This document shows, in pieces, positions 1 through 7,540 of a DNA stretch of 64,000 nucleotides (position 1 is the first letter of the stretch; each line of letters starts with the position of its first letter). The notes below the pieces were generated by a model that saw only the letters and a program-made list of their open reading frames with translations, ran no database searches and was not told the DNA's origin. The position numbers and the translations under genes were made by a program. This DNA comes from Nocardia wallacei (GTDB taxonomy: Bacteria; Actinomycetota; Actinomycetes; Mycobacteriales; Mycobacteriaceae): positions 30,649 through 94,648 of the forward strand of contig NZ_JARWQD010000125.1 in assembly GCF_029869545.1 (NCBI RefSeq). Reading direction: 5' to 3'.

Positions 1-282
1 GAGAACCCCGTCGAGGCATTCAAGCGGTGCGTCTACGTGAATCCGTTCTGGGAGGACAACTATGCCGATGTCGTCGAGCTGCTCGGCGCCGATCATGTCA
101 TCTTCGGATCCGACTGGCCGCATCCCGAAGGGTTGCAGGATCCGCTGAGCCTGCTCGACCACTTCGGCGGGATCTCCGAGGGTGACGTCCGGAAGATCAT
201 GGGCGGCAACATGTTGCGGCTGCTCGGTCTCGATTCCAAGGTCGCCGCCGGTAGCTGGGCAGAGACGAAAGGTCGATCATGA
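1..282 (+). CDS. Amidohydrolase family protein, C-terminal part (5' end outside window)
   Basis: The reading frame is open from base 1, so only about the last 93 residues are present. The segment HVIFGSDWPHPEG is the hallmark C-terminal metal-site motif of amidohydrolase-2 (ACMSD-like TIM-barrel) proteins, in which the Asp of GSDWPH is a catalytic metal ligand. It is followed by the usual helix ending GGNMLRLLGL. The stop overlaps the ATG of the next gene by four bases, so the two are co-translated. The family performs decarboxylation or hydrolytic C-C or C-N cleavage; the substrate cannot be read here. A second family member lies at 7541-8842. Confidence 0.85.
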   Translation, partial: ENPVEAFKRCVYVNPFWEDNYADVVELLGADHVIFGSDWPHPEGLQDPLSLLDHFGGISEGDVRKIMGGNMLRLLGLDSKVAAGSWAETKGRS

Positions 283-1094
283 GTACGGATCTCGTGTTGT
301 ACGACGCCGCCGAGGGAATCGCGACGATCTCGCTGAACCGTCCCGATGTGCACAACGCACAGAACATGGAACTGCTCGACGAGCTGGACGCGGCGTGGAC
401 CCGGGCGGAGCGGGATCCGGAGGTGCGGGTGATCATCTTGCGCGCCAACGGGAAACACTTCTCCGCCGGTCACGACATCGATCCCGGGACCTGGAACGAC
501 GGCCGGGACAAGTGGCTGGTCTCGGATATCTACGAGGTCGAGGCCCGCCGGTACGTGGGTTACTCACTGAAGTGGCGCAATGTTTCGAAGCCCTCGATCG
601 CCGCGGTGCACGGCGTCTGCATCGCGGGCGGGCTGCTGCTGGCGTGGCCGTGCGATCTGATCGTCGCCGCCGACAATGCCCGGTTCTCCGATCCGGTCGT
701 GGCGATGGGGATCGGCGGCGTCGAGTATCACGGCCACACCTGGGAGCTCGGTCCGCGGCTGGCCAAGGAGATCCTGTTCACCGGCCGGGCCATCCACGCC
801 GACGAGGCGTTGCAGATCAGGATGGTCAACCGGGTGGTCCCCCGCGCCGAACTGGATTCCGCGACAAGGGAACTGGCCACCGAGATCGCCGCCAGGCACC
901 CGTTCGCGCTGCGGGCGGCCAAGCGCGCGGTCAATCAGACCCTCGACATCCAGGGCTTCACCACCGCGGTGCAGTCGGTCTTCGACATCCATCAGCTCGG
1001 GCACGCCCACGCGATCTCCGAGACCGGGCAGCCGGTGATGGTGGCCTTGGCGGGGATGAAGGGTGAGATGTCCAAGCAGAAGTCGTCGGGCTAG
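279..1094 (+). CDS. Enoyl-CoA hydratase/isomerase (crotonase) family protein with non-canonical active site
   Basis: This 271-aa crotonase-fold protein has both oxyanion-hole segments, HFSAGHDI near residues 60-67 and GVCIAGGLLL near 111-120. The first catalytic glutamate expected in the motif F-x-x-P-E is replaced (FSDPVVAMGIGG), and the second Glu position is also not acidic, so classical hydration is doubtful. Isomerase, hydrolase or C-C cleaving activity on an acyl-CoA is possible. The ATG at 279 overlaps the upstream stop, and its own stop overlaps the GTG of the thiolase fusion by one base, so this is one tight operon. Confidence 0.88.
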   Translation: MSTDLVLYDAAEGIATISLNRPDVHNAQNMELLDELDAAWTRAERDPEVRVIILRANGKHFSAGHDIDPGTWNDGRDKWLVSDIYEVEARRYVGYSLKWRNVSKPSIAAVHGVCIAGGLLLAWPCDLIVAADNARFSDPVVAMGIGGVEYHGHTWELGPRLAKEILFTGRAIHADEALQIRMVNRVVPRAELDSATRELATEIAARHPFALRAAKRAVNQTLDIQGFTTAVQSVFDIHQLGHAHAISETGQPVMVALAGMKGEMSKQKSSG

Positions 1095-2752
1095 TGTCCG
1101 CCGAACCGTCTCGGCCGTCGCCGTCGATCACGCCGCAGACCGAGTTCTTCTGGACCTCGGGTGCGGACGGCCGCCTGCGCATTCAGCAGTGCCGGTCCTG
1201 CTCCGCCCTGATCCATCCGCCGCAGCCGGTTTGCCGGTACTGCCGCGGCGAGGACATGGGCGAGCGGGTGGTGTCCGGGTTTGCCGTGCTCATCGGATTC
1301 ACCGTCAATCACCGCTTCAGCCTGCCGGGCCTGCCCGCGCCCTATGTGGTGGCACAGGTTGCCCTCGAAGAGGATTCGCGGGTGCGGCTCACCACGAATG
1401 TCGTGGAGTGTGAGCCGGAGCGGCTGGAGCTGGGCCTGCGGATGCAGGTGGTGTTCGAGCAGCTCGGGGATGTCTGGTTGCCGCTGTTTCGTCCGGCCGC
1501 TGTGCCGAAACCGTTGGCGCCGTTACCCACCGACGAGATCGACCCCGCCGCGATGCCTCGCCACGTGCGACCGATGGCCTCGCCGGACAAGTTCGAGGAC
1601 AAGGTCGCGTTGACCGGAATCGGGATGTCGCGGCTGGGGCGGCGCCTGATGGCCGACCCGCTGTCGCTGACCGTGCACGCCTGCCGCGCGGCGGTCGCCG
1701 ACGCGGGCCTGAGCTGGGAGGATATCGACGGCCTGTCCACCTACCCGGGGCCGGGCGCCCTCGGACCGTTCACCGAAGGTGGTGTCACCGCACTGGAATC
1801 GGCCCTCGGCATCCGGCCGACCTGGTACAACGGCGGCGGGGAGACCTTCGGTCCCGGCGGTTCGGTGATCGCCGCGATGCTCGCGGTGGCGGCCGGTCTC
1901 GCCCGGCACGTGCTGTGCTTCCGCACCGTCTGGGAATCGACCTACGCGGAATTGGTGCGTGCGGGCCGGATCACGCCGTCCGGCGGCATCATCGACAGCT
2001 GGCTCGCGCCCTACGGCGCGATCTCGGCGGCGCATACGCTCGCCCAGACCGCGCAGCGCCACTTCCACACCTACGGCACCGACCGGGAGACTCTGGGCCG
2101 GATCGCGTTGAACCAGCGCGCGAATGCCGCGCTCGATCCGACCGCCATCTACCGTGATCCGCTCACGATGGACGACTATCTGACCGCACGGCCCATCACC
2201 ACGCCGTTCGGGTTGTACGACTGCGACGTGCCGTGTGACGGTTCCGTGGCGGTGATCGTCTCCGCGCGCGACACGGCGCGGGATCTGGCGCAGCCGCCGA
2301 TCCTGGTGGAGGCGGCGGGAACCCAGATCATCGAACGCCTGGAATGGGATCAGAGCACCCTGACCCACGAGCCGCAGGTGCTCGGCCAGGCCGCGCACCT
2401 GTGGACGCGCACCGACCTGCGGCCCCAAGACGTCGACGTGGCCGAGCTCTACGACGGGTTCACCTTCAACTGCCTGTGCTGGATCGAGGCCCTCGGGTTC
2501 TGCGGCATCGGCGAGGCGAAAGACTTTCTCGCGCAGGGCGAGACGATCGCGCGCGACGGACCGCTCCCGCTCAACACGCACGGCGGGCAGCTGTCACACG
2601 GCCGCACGCACGGCATGGGCCTGGTCCACGAGGCGATCACGCAGCTGCGCGGTCACGGTGGTGCCCGGCAGATTCCGGACGCCCGCGTCGCGGTGGTCAC
2701 CAGCGGCGGCCTGACACCCAGTGGCGTGCTGTTGCTGCGCGCAGACCGATGA
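1094..2752 (+). CDS. DUF35 OB-fold / SCP2-type thiolase fusion protein
   Basis: This is a 552-aa two-domain protein. The N-terminus has a DUF35 zinc ribbon (C33, C36, C47, C50) followed by an OB-fold; from about residue 170 there is a lipid-transfer-protein-type thiolase, ending with the typical NTHGGQLSHGRTHGMG stretch. In steroid side-chain catabolism the thiolase-like aldolase Ltp2 needs the DUF35 domain of a separate ChsH2 partner. Here both modules sit in one chain, so a retro-aldol or thiolytic cleavage of a CoA thioester is a reasonable inference. The start is GTG, overlapping the preceding TAG. It lies between a crotonase and an LLM oxidoreductase in one operon. Confidence 0.88.
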   Translation: MSAEPSRPSPSITPQTEFFWTSGADGRLRIQQCRSCSALIHPPQPVCRYCRGEDMGERVVSGFAVLIGFTVNHRFSLPGLPAPYVVAQVALEEDSRVRLTTNVVECEPERLELGLRMQVVFEQLGDVWLPLFRPAAVPKPLAPLPTDEIDPAAMPRHVRPMASPDKFEDKVALTGIGMSRLGRRLMADPLSLTVHACRAAVADAGLSWEDIDGLSTYPGPGALGPFTEGGVTALESALGIRPTWYNGGGETFGPGGSVIAAMLAVAAGLARHVLCFRTVWESTYAELVRAGRITPSGGIIDSWLAPYGAISAAHTLAQTAQRHFHTYGTDRETLGRIALNQRANAALDPTAIYRDPLTMDDYLTARPITTPFGLYDCDVPCDGSVAVIVSARDTARDLAQPPILVEAAGTQIIERLEWDQSTLTHEPQVLGQAAHLWTRTDLRPQDVDVAELYDGFTFNCLCWIEALGFCGIGEAKDFLAQGETIARDGPLPLNTHGGQLSHGRTHGMGLVHEAITQLRGHGGARQIPDARVAVVTSGGLTPSGVLLLRADR

Positions 2753-2771
2753 CCGAAGGAAAAGCGCCGCA

Positions 2772-3683
2772 ATGGAATACGTTCTCGAGTATCCGAGCGA
2801 ACTACCGACCGCGTCCGGGGTGTTCCTGCGGCCGGAGGTGATCCGGGAGATCGTCACGACGGCCGAGCGGTCCGGTTTCTCGGCCGTGGCATTGAGCGAA
2901 CATCCGGCGCCCTCGCTGAAGTGGCGCCGCAACGGCGGCCACAACACGCTCGATCCGATCGCGGCGCTGAGCTTCATGGCGGCAGTCACGACGCGGATTC
3001 GATTGCTGACGAACCTGTATGTGCTCCCGTTCCGCAATCCGTATCTGTCCGCCAAGGCGCTGGGCAGCCTGGATATCGTCTCGGGCGGGCGGTTGATCGC
3101 GGGTGTGGGCGCGGGCTATCTGCGCGCGGAGTTCGCGGCGGTGGGCGTCGAACACGCACGCCGCGCCGCGCTGCTCGACGAGGCGCTGGGCGCGCTGCGA
3201 AGGATCTGGACCGATCCCGAAACACCGGTTCAGGGAGATGATTTCGCGGCGCCCGGTCCGCTGTGGTTGCAGCGGCCCGCGCAACGGCCGCACCCGCCGA
3301 TCTGGATCGGCGGCAACGGCCCGGCCGCCATCCGCCGGGTGGTCGAGCACGGTGCCGGATGGATGCCGATCATCGCCGACGCGCCCATGGCAGCCGCTAT
3401 CCGCACCAGCGCCATCGAGAATCCTGAGCAGTTCGGTGACGGCGTGGACGCGCTGCGCAGGCGTCTGGAGAAGGCGGGCCGCGATCCGGATTCGGTCGAT
3501 GTCCAGATCGTCTGCCCGCAGGTGGATTTCGGTGACATGGATACCGTCCGCGCCGCGGAGATGTATCTGGGCGATCTCGAAAAGCGCGGTGCCACTTGGG
3601 CAGTGGTGCGCGTCGATGGCTCGAGCCCGGAGGCCGCGTCGACCTTTGTCCGGACATTTGCGGAATTCGTGGCGGCCGAATGA
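2772..3683 (+). CDS. LLM-class (luciferase-like) F420/flavin-dependent oxidoreductase
   Basis: This 303-aa TIM-barrel protein has the conserved stretch TTRIRLLTNLYVLPFRNP near residues 76-93, followed by SLDIVSGGRLIAGVGAGYL, which is diagnostic of the luciferase-like family as found in F420-dependent actinobacterial members. ATG 2772 is chosen because GAAGGA sits just upstream; an in-frame longer reading lacks family similarity. It follows the thiolase fusion by 19 bp and belongs to the same operon. It probably oxidises or reduces a pathway intermediate with F420 or FMN; the substrate is unknown. Confidence 0.88.
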   Translation: MEYVLEYPSELPTASGVFLRPEVIREIVTTAERSGFSAVALSEHPAPSLKWRRNGGHNTLDPIAALSFMAAVTTRIRLLTNLYVLPFRNPYLSAKALGSLDIVSGGRLIAGVGAGYLRAEFAAVGVEHARRAALLDEALGALRRIWTDPETPVQGDDFAAPGPLWLQRPAQRPHPPIWIGGNGPAAIRRVVEHGAGWMPIIADAPMAAAIRTSAIENPEQFGDGVDALRRRLEKAGRDPDSVDVQIVCPQVDFGDMDTVRAAEMYLGDLEKRGATWAVVRVDGSSPEAASTFVRTFAEFVAAE

Positions 3684-3726
3684 TCAGTGGCGGCAAGTGT
3701 GCTCTCGTGAGGACTGGAGGTGTCAC

Positions 3727-4740
3727 GTGAAGGTTCCCTTCACCTGGAAGGTCACCGGGTGGTTCATGGTGGGTTGGTCGGCCGAATTTCCCCAGGGTGA
3801 GGCCCGGCCGCTCCGGTATTTCGGAGAGGATCTGGTCGCCTATCGCGACGACTTCGGTGAACTACATATCCTGACCGGACACTGCAGGCATCTCGGCGCC
3901 CATATCGGCCACGGCGGCAAGGTGGTCGGCGACTGCGTCGAATGCCCGTTCCACGGCTGGCGATGGGGTCCGGACGGCACCAATCGCAAGATACCCGGGG
4001 AGAACCGGACCAACCGGGGACTGCGATTGCGGGTCTACCCGGTCAACGAGCAGAACGGCTGTGTGTTCATGTGGCACCAGCCGGAGGGCAAGCAGCCGCA
4101 GTGGGAGATGCCCGACATCCTCGGGCTGTTCCCGGAACTCGGCACCGACCCCGCGGGCTACTACCGCCCGTACCCGGAGTTCTCCCGCAAGACCGAACGC
4201 GAGCCCGTGCATCCGCAGGTCGTCCTCGAAAACGGCCCGGACAGCCTGCATTTCGAGTATGTCCACGGCGCCACCGTGACCCCTCGCATGCTGGACTACA
4301 GCGTGGTCGACCACACCTGGAACTTCCTCACCGGATGGCCCGACGCGCGCAGCGACGATCCGGACAAGATGGCGTTGAAAATCCATGCGCAGATGTTCGG
4401 CCTGGGTGGCTCCATCAGCGCATTCGACGGATCGTCGAAGCACCGGCTCATCTTCGCCACGACGCCGGTCGACGACGAGTGCTCGGACCTGTTCTATTCG
4501 ATCTGGTGGCCGCGGATCCCGGGGGACGCCTCCGACGTGCCGCCACCGGAGGTCCGCGAGCGCGTCGAGAAACAGTTCCTGGTGACGGTGTGGGAAGACT
4601 TGAGCATCTGGCGCTACCAGAAGTACGTCGAACGCCCACCGTTGTCGCCGAAGGACGCGAAACCGTATCTCTCGCTGCGCAAGTGGGCCACGCAGTTCTA
4701 CGACGTCCCCCCGGTCGACACCGCGAGCACCCCGACGTGA
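3727..4740 (+). CDS. Rieske [2Fe-2S] non-heme iron oxygenase, terminal subunit (KshA-like)
   Basis: This 337-aa protein has an N-terminal Rieske domain with C-R-H near residue 57 and C-P-F-H about 18 residues later, which are the cluster ligands. The catalytic domain carries D-S-L-H-F-E-Y-V-H, the two-histidine segment that binds mononuclear iron. Length and layout resemble 3-ketosteroid 9alpha-hydroxylase oxygenase and related cholesterol-type Rieske enzymes. It would hydroxylate a hydrophobic ring substrate and need an external reductase. The start is GTG 3727 after GGACTGGAGG. It is the last gene of the first plus-strand operon and converges on the MftF-like gene. Confidence 0.9.
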   Translation: MKVPFTWKVTGWFMVGWSAEFPQGEARPLRYFGEDLVAYRDDFGELHILTGHCRHLGAHIGHGGKVVGDCVECPFHGWRWGPDGTNRKIPGENRTNRGLRLRVYPVNEQNGCVFMWHQPEGKQPQWEMPDILGLFPELGTDPAGYYRPYPEFSRKTEREPVHPQVVLENGPDSLHFEYVHGATVTPRMLDYSVVDHTWNFLTGWPDARSDDPDKMALKIHAQMFGLGGSISAFDGSSKHRLIFATTPVDDECSDLFYSIWWPRIPGDASDVPPPEVRERVEKQFLVTVWEDLSIWRYQKYVERPPLSPKDAKPYLSLRKWATQFYDVPPVDTASTPT

Positions 4741-4765
4741 ACGAACGGTGCGGCGCCGGGCCGGG

Positions 4766-5635
4766 TCACGCCGCGGCGAGCGGTCCGGCGCCCGTTCCGG
4801 CGTTGCCCGGTTCGTAACGGACGTGCACTCCGGGGTCGTAGCGGACGCGCCATCCGGCGGCATGAAACTGCCAGGCCAGGTCGTCCCATCCGGTCATGCG
4901 TGACGCCATGTCGAAACCGGGCATCTCGCCGCCGATATCCGCGAACGCGTCGCGGCGAGCCAGCAGTGCCGTCGACGAGACGAACCCGATCGTTGAATCG
5001 GGGGTCACGCGAGCGGGCCGGTCGCCGAGATCGAGACCGTTCGCTCGAGTGCCCGGGGCCGTGATCCGCGGGGCGACCGCAGCGACCAGCGGATCGTCGA
5101 AATGTCCGGCGAGGCGTTCGATCCAGCCGGGGCTCGGCAGGCAACCGCTGTCCAGGTACGCGACGAGATCGGACTTGACCCGGTGCAGCGCGCACCTTCG
5201 GGCGGCCATCAGGTCCAAGCGTCCCTCGTGCCGCAACACGGTGATTCCCAAGCGGTCCGCCACGGCGGTCACCTCCGCCGGTGCTTCGGACTCGTCGTCG
5301 ATCACCACGCGGACCGGGTACGCGCTCGCCAGTGCGGCCAGCGATCGCCGCAGGCGGCTCGGTGCGCTGCGGAGGACGACGATCACGGTGGCTTCGGGTC
5401 CGGTGCGCGGCGGGGGACAAGGGTGAGCGAAACCCGCGTCGGTGAGCAGGCGTGCCAGGTCACCCTCGGCTTCGCCGGAGATTCCACCCGCCTGAATACG
5501 TTGCCACAGCCGGTGGCCCGTGGACGTGAGGCAGATGATCTGGTTCGGCGCTCCGCCCCACCACAGCGTGTCGGAGATCATGCGCACATCCGGATCGATG
5601 ACGATCGGAAGACCGGCGGGTAGTGGTTCGATCAC
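4766..5635 (-). CDS. MftF-like family 2 glycosyltransferase, short form
   Basis: This 289-aa protein has the mycofactocin-glycosyltransferase layout. An N-terminal PqqD-like segment (LPAGLPIVIDPDVRM..., GGAPNQIICLTSTG) is followed by a GT2 core with VVIDDESE, YLDSGCLPSPGWIE, VAAVAPRI, LDLGDRPARV and WRVRYDPGVHVRYEPG. Known MftF proteins are about 470 aa; this one stops just after the GT2 core and lacks the C-terminal third. The usual GEDVDL-type segment is altered to GWDDLA. MftF adds glucose units to mycofactocin, but no mftA-E genes are in the window. The start is GTG 5635 after GAGGAGG. It could be a paralogue with a different acceptor or a decaying copy. Confidence 0.75.
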   Translation of the reverse strand: MIEPLPAGLPIVIDPDVRMISDTLWWGGAPNQIICLTSTGHRLWQRIQAGGISGEAEGDLARLLTDAGFAHPCPPPRTGPEATVIVVLRSAPSRLRRSLAALASAYPVRVVIDDESEAPAEVTAVADRLGITVLRHEGRLDLMAARRCALHRVKSDLVAYLDSGCLPSPGWIERLAGHFDDPLVAAVAPRITAPGTRANGLDLGDRPARVTPDSTIGFVSSTALLARRDAFADIGGEMPGFDMASRMTGWDDLAWQFHAAGWRVRYDPGVHVRYEPGNAGTGAGPLAAA

Positions 5636-5650
5636 GCGGACCTCCTCGGG

Positions 5651-5663
5651 AGAATGGTATTCT
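5651..5663. promoter_or_regulatory. Palindrome AGAAT-N3-ATTCT upstream of MftF-like gene
   Basis: A perfect 5-bp inverted repeat (AGAAT GGT ATTCT) lies 16 bp upstream of the MftF-like GTG, in an AT-rich patch of otherwise GC-rich DNA. This suggests an operator or promoter for the gene. The same half-sites with a 5-bp spacer occur before the GMC oxidoreductase (23677-23691). No regulator can be assigned. Confidence 0.4.
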
Positions 5664-5719
5664 CACTTCTAAACTATAGGATTTTCACCCCGGGCCGTCT
5701 ACGGCATCGGTCTCTCGCC

Positions 5720-6022
5720 TCAGTCGCTGGACGGCAGTGCCTTGGCCTGCTTGATTTCCAGGGGAGTGTCATCGACGGCGAGGGTGCCGAGGCCGGGACG
5801 GGTGACGAGAAGCTCGGCTCCGGTCTCGTGGACGTATCGCTTGCCGAGGGCCGCGCCGCCGGCGAATCGCGGGTCGAGATCGGTTGCGGCGCCCTTCTTC
5901 TCGCCGATCGGCACCATCGGGGCGCCGCCGCAGCGCAGCTTGTCGAGGGCGTCGGTCGCCCTGATGACGATCACCTGGGTTTCGCAGACCTGGCTCTCGA
6001 GCCGGGCGCCACTGTTGATCAC
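5720..6022 (-). CDS. Small protein of unknown function coupled to acyl-CoA synthetase
   Basis: This is a 100-aa soluble protein without membrane segments or signal peptide. It contains CETQVIVIRA near the N-terminus, a KLRCGGAPMVP segment, FAGGAALGKRYV, and ends KALPSSD. The GTG start at 6022 overlaps the TGA of the acyl-CoA synthetase (GTGA), which fixes the start and implies translational coupling. I cannot assign a family. Its coupling to the adenylating enzyme suggests a partner, small-molecule-binding or carrier-like role, but there is no Ser-containing carrier-protein motif. Confidence 0.72.
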   Translation of the reverse strand: MINSGARLESQVCETQVIVIRATDALDKLRCGGAPMVPIGEKKGAATDLDPRFAGGAALGKRYVHETGAELLVTRPGLGTLAVDDTPLEIKQAKALPSSD

Positions 6023-7536
6023 GATGCCTCCTCGATGGTTCGTTCGGTCGGGGTGAGTTCTTCGACGAGGCTGCGCCGCAGCACCTTCCCGGTCGGAGTG
6101 GTGGGCAGCCGGTCGCGGAACACGACGCGGTCCGGTGTGCGCGAGCCACGGAGACCGGCCCGGACGTAGTCGCGCAGTGCCTGCGCATCCGGGGTGCTGC
6201 CGGGTATCGGGACGACGACGGCAACGATGATCTGCCCCCACTGCGGGTCGGCGACACCGACCACGGCGGCCTCGCGGACGTGCGGGTGTTCGACGAGGAC
6301 ATCCTCGAGTTCGGCCGGGGCGATGTTCTCGCCACCCCGGATGATGGTGTCGTCGCTGCGGCCGCCGAGGAACAGGTAACCGTCCTCGTCGAGAGCGGCG
6401 AGATCCCTTGTGGGAAACCAGCCTTCGTCGTCGAGCGCGGAACCGGTGCCCGTGTAGACTCCCGACACCTGGGGGCCGCGGACGAACAGCTCGCCCGTGT
6501 CGCCGGGCGCGGCCACCGCGCCGTTCTCGCCGCGGATCTGCAGTTCGACGCCCGGGACCGCCCGGCCGACCGAGCCCAGCCGTTTCGCGACGGCCGGATC
6601 CTCGGACCGGTACGCGTCTCGGTGATCGGCGGGGGTGAGCACGGCGATGGTCGAGCTGGTTTCGGTGAGCCCGTAGGCGTTGACCAATCCGACATCGGGG
6701 AGCAGCTCCAGGGTTCTGCGCACGAGCGGTAGCGGCGCCTTCGATCCGCCGTAGGCGAGGGTGCGCAGGGTCGGCAGCGCCGTCGGGGTCGCCTCCAGCG
6801 CGGTGACGATCCGGTCGAGCATGGTGGGCACGACGGTGGCGTTGGTGATCTTCTCGTCGTTCACCAGATCGATCCAGTGCCGCGGATCGAACTGCCTGAG
6901 ATACACCATCTTTCGGCCCGCGTACAGATTGGACAGGGCCGCGCCGACGCCCGCGACGTGATACGGCGGCACGCAGATCAGCGCGGCGTCACCGGGCTCG
7001 GCCGAGGCGAAGTCGACGGTGCCCATGACGTAGCTCGTCAGGTTGGCATGGGTCAGCTCGACAGCCTTCGGACGCGAGGTCGTCCCCGAGGTGAACAGCA
7101 CGACCGCGACGTCCCCGGGCGCGGCCTCGGCGTCCTCGGCTTCCGCCCCCGCGGACCGGGTGCTGGCGAGGAACAACTCCGAGTCGATGACGTGTTTGCC
7201 CGTATCCCTGATCGCTCCGGCGTATTCGGCGTCGGCCACCACCAGCGGGGCGGGTAGTCGAGCGATCAGCTCGCGCAGGGCATCCGCGCTCAGGCGGTAG
7301 TTCAGCGGAGTGAAGGCCCGCCCTGCGCGCGCGGAACCGAACAGCAACAGCGGCACCATGATTCCACCGGTGCCGACGTACGCGACATGATCGATTCCCG
7401 AGGAACCGAGCAATCCGGCCGCGCGCCGGGTCATGGCCCCCAGGGCCGCGGTCGTGACCCGGACACTGCCGGAGACGACCGCGGTCCGATCGGGATCGCT
7501 CGACTCGACCATGTCGAGCAACAGCGAAATGCTCAA
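6019..7536 (-). CDS. Acyl-CoA synthetase (AMP-forming, class I adenylate-forming)
   Basis: This adenylate-forming enzyme of about 505 aa has the P-loop-like motif LFTSGTTSRPKAVEL, the motif NAYGLTETSS, and TRDLAALDEDGYLFLGGRSDD; near the C-terminus TPTGKVLRRSL provides the catalytic lysine. It would activate a carboxylic acid to its CoA ester. The start is uncertain: TTG 7536 has AGGAA just upstream and follows the amidohydrolase stop by four bases, while ATG 7512 lacks a ribosome site. It sits between an amidohydrolase and the 100-aa partner in one minus-strand operon. Confidence 0.88.
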   Translation of the reverse strand: MSISLLLDMVESSDPDRTAVVSGSVRVTTAALGAMTRRAAGLLGSSGIDHVAYVGTGGIMVPLLLFGSARAGRAFTPLNYRLSADALRELIARLPAPLVVADAEYAGAIRDTGKHVIDSELFLASTRSAGAEAEDAEAAPGDVAVVLFTSGTTSRPKAVELTHANLTSYVMGTVDFASAEPGDAALICVPPYHVAGVGAALSNLYAGRKMVYLRQFDPRHWIDLVNDEKITNATVVPTMLDRIVTALEATPTALPTLRTLAYGGSKAPLPLVRRTLELLPDVGLVNAYGLTETSSTIAVLTPADHRDAYRSEDPAVAKRLGSVGRAVPGVELQIRGENGAVAAPGDTGELFVRGPQVSGVYTGTGSALDDEGWFPTRDLAALDEDGYLFLGGRSDDTIIRGGENIAPAELEDVLVEHPHVREAAVVGVADPQWGQIIVAVVVPIPGSTPDAQALRDYVRAGLRGSRTPDRVVFRDRLPTTPTGKVLRRSLVEELTPTERTIEEAS

Positions 7537-7540
7537 TTCC

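Noticed and set aside
3103..3726. Long open frame in phase with the Rieske gene that would extend it upstream through the LLM gene
   Set aside because: The extra part overlaps the LLM oxidoreductase in another frame, has no Rieske similarity, and a ribosome site precedes GTG 3727.
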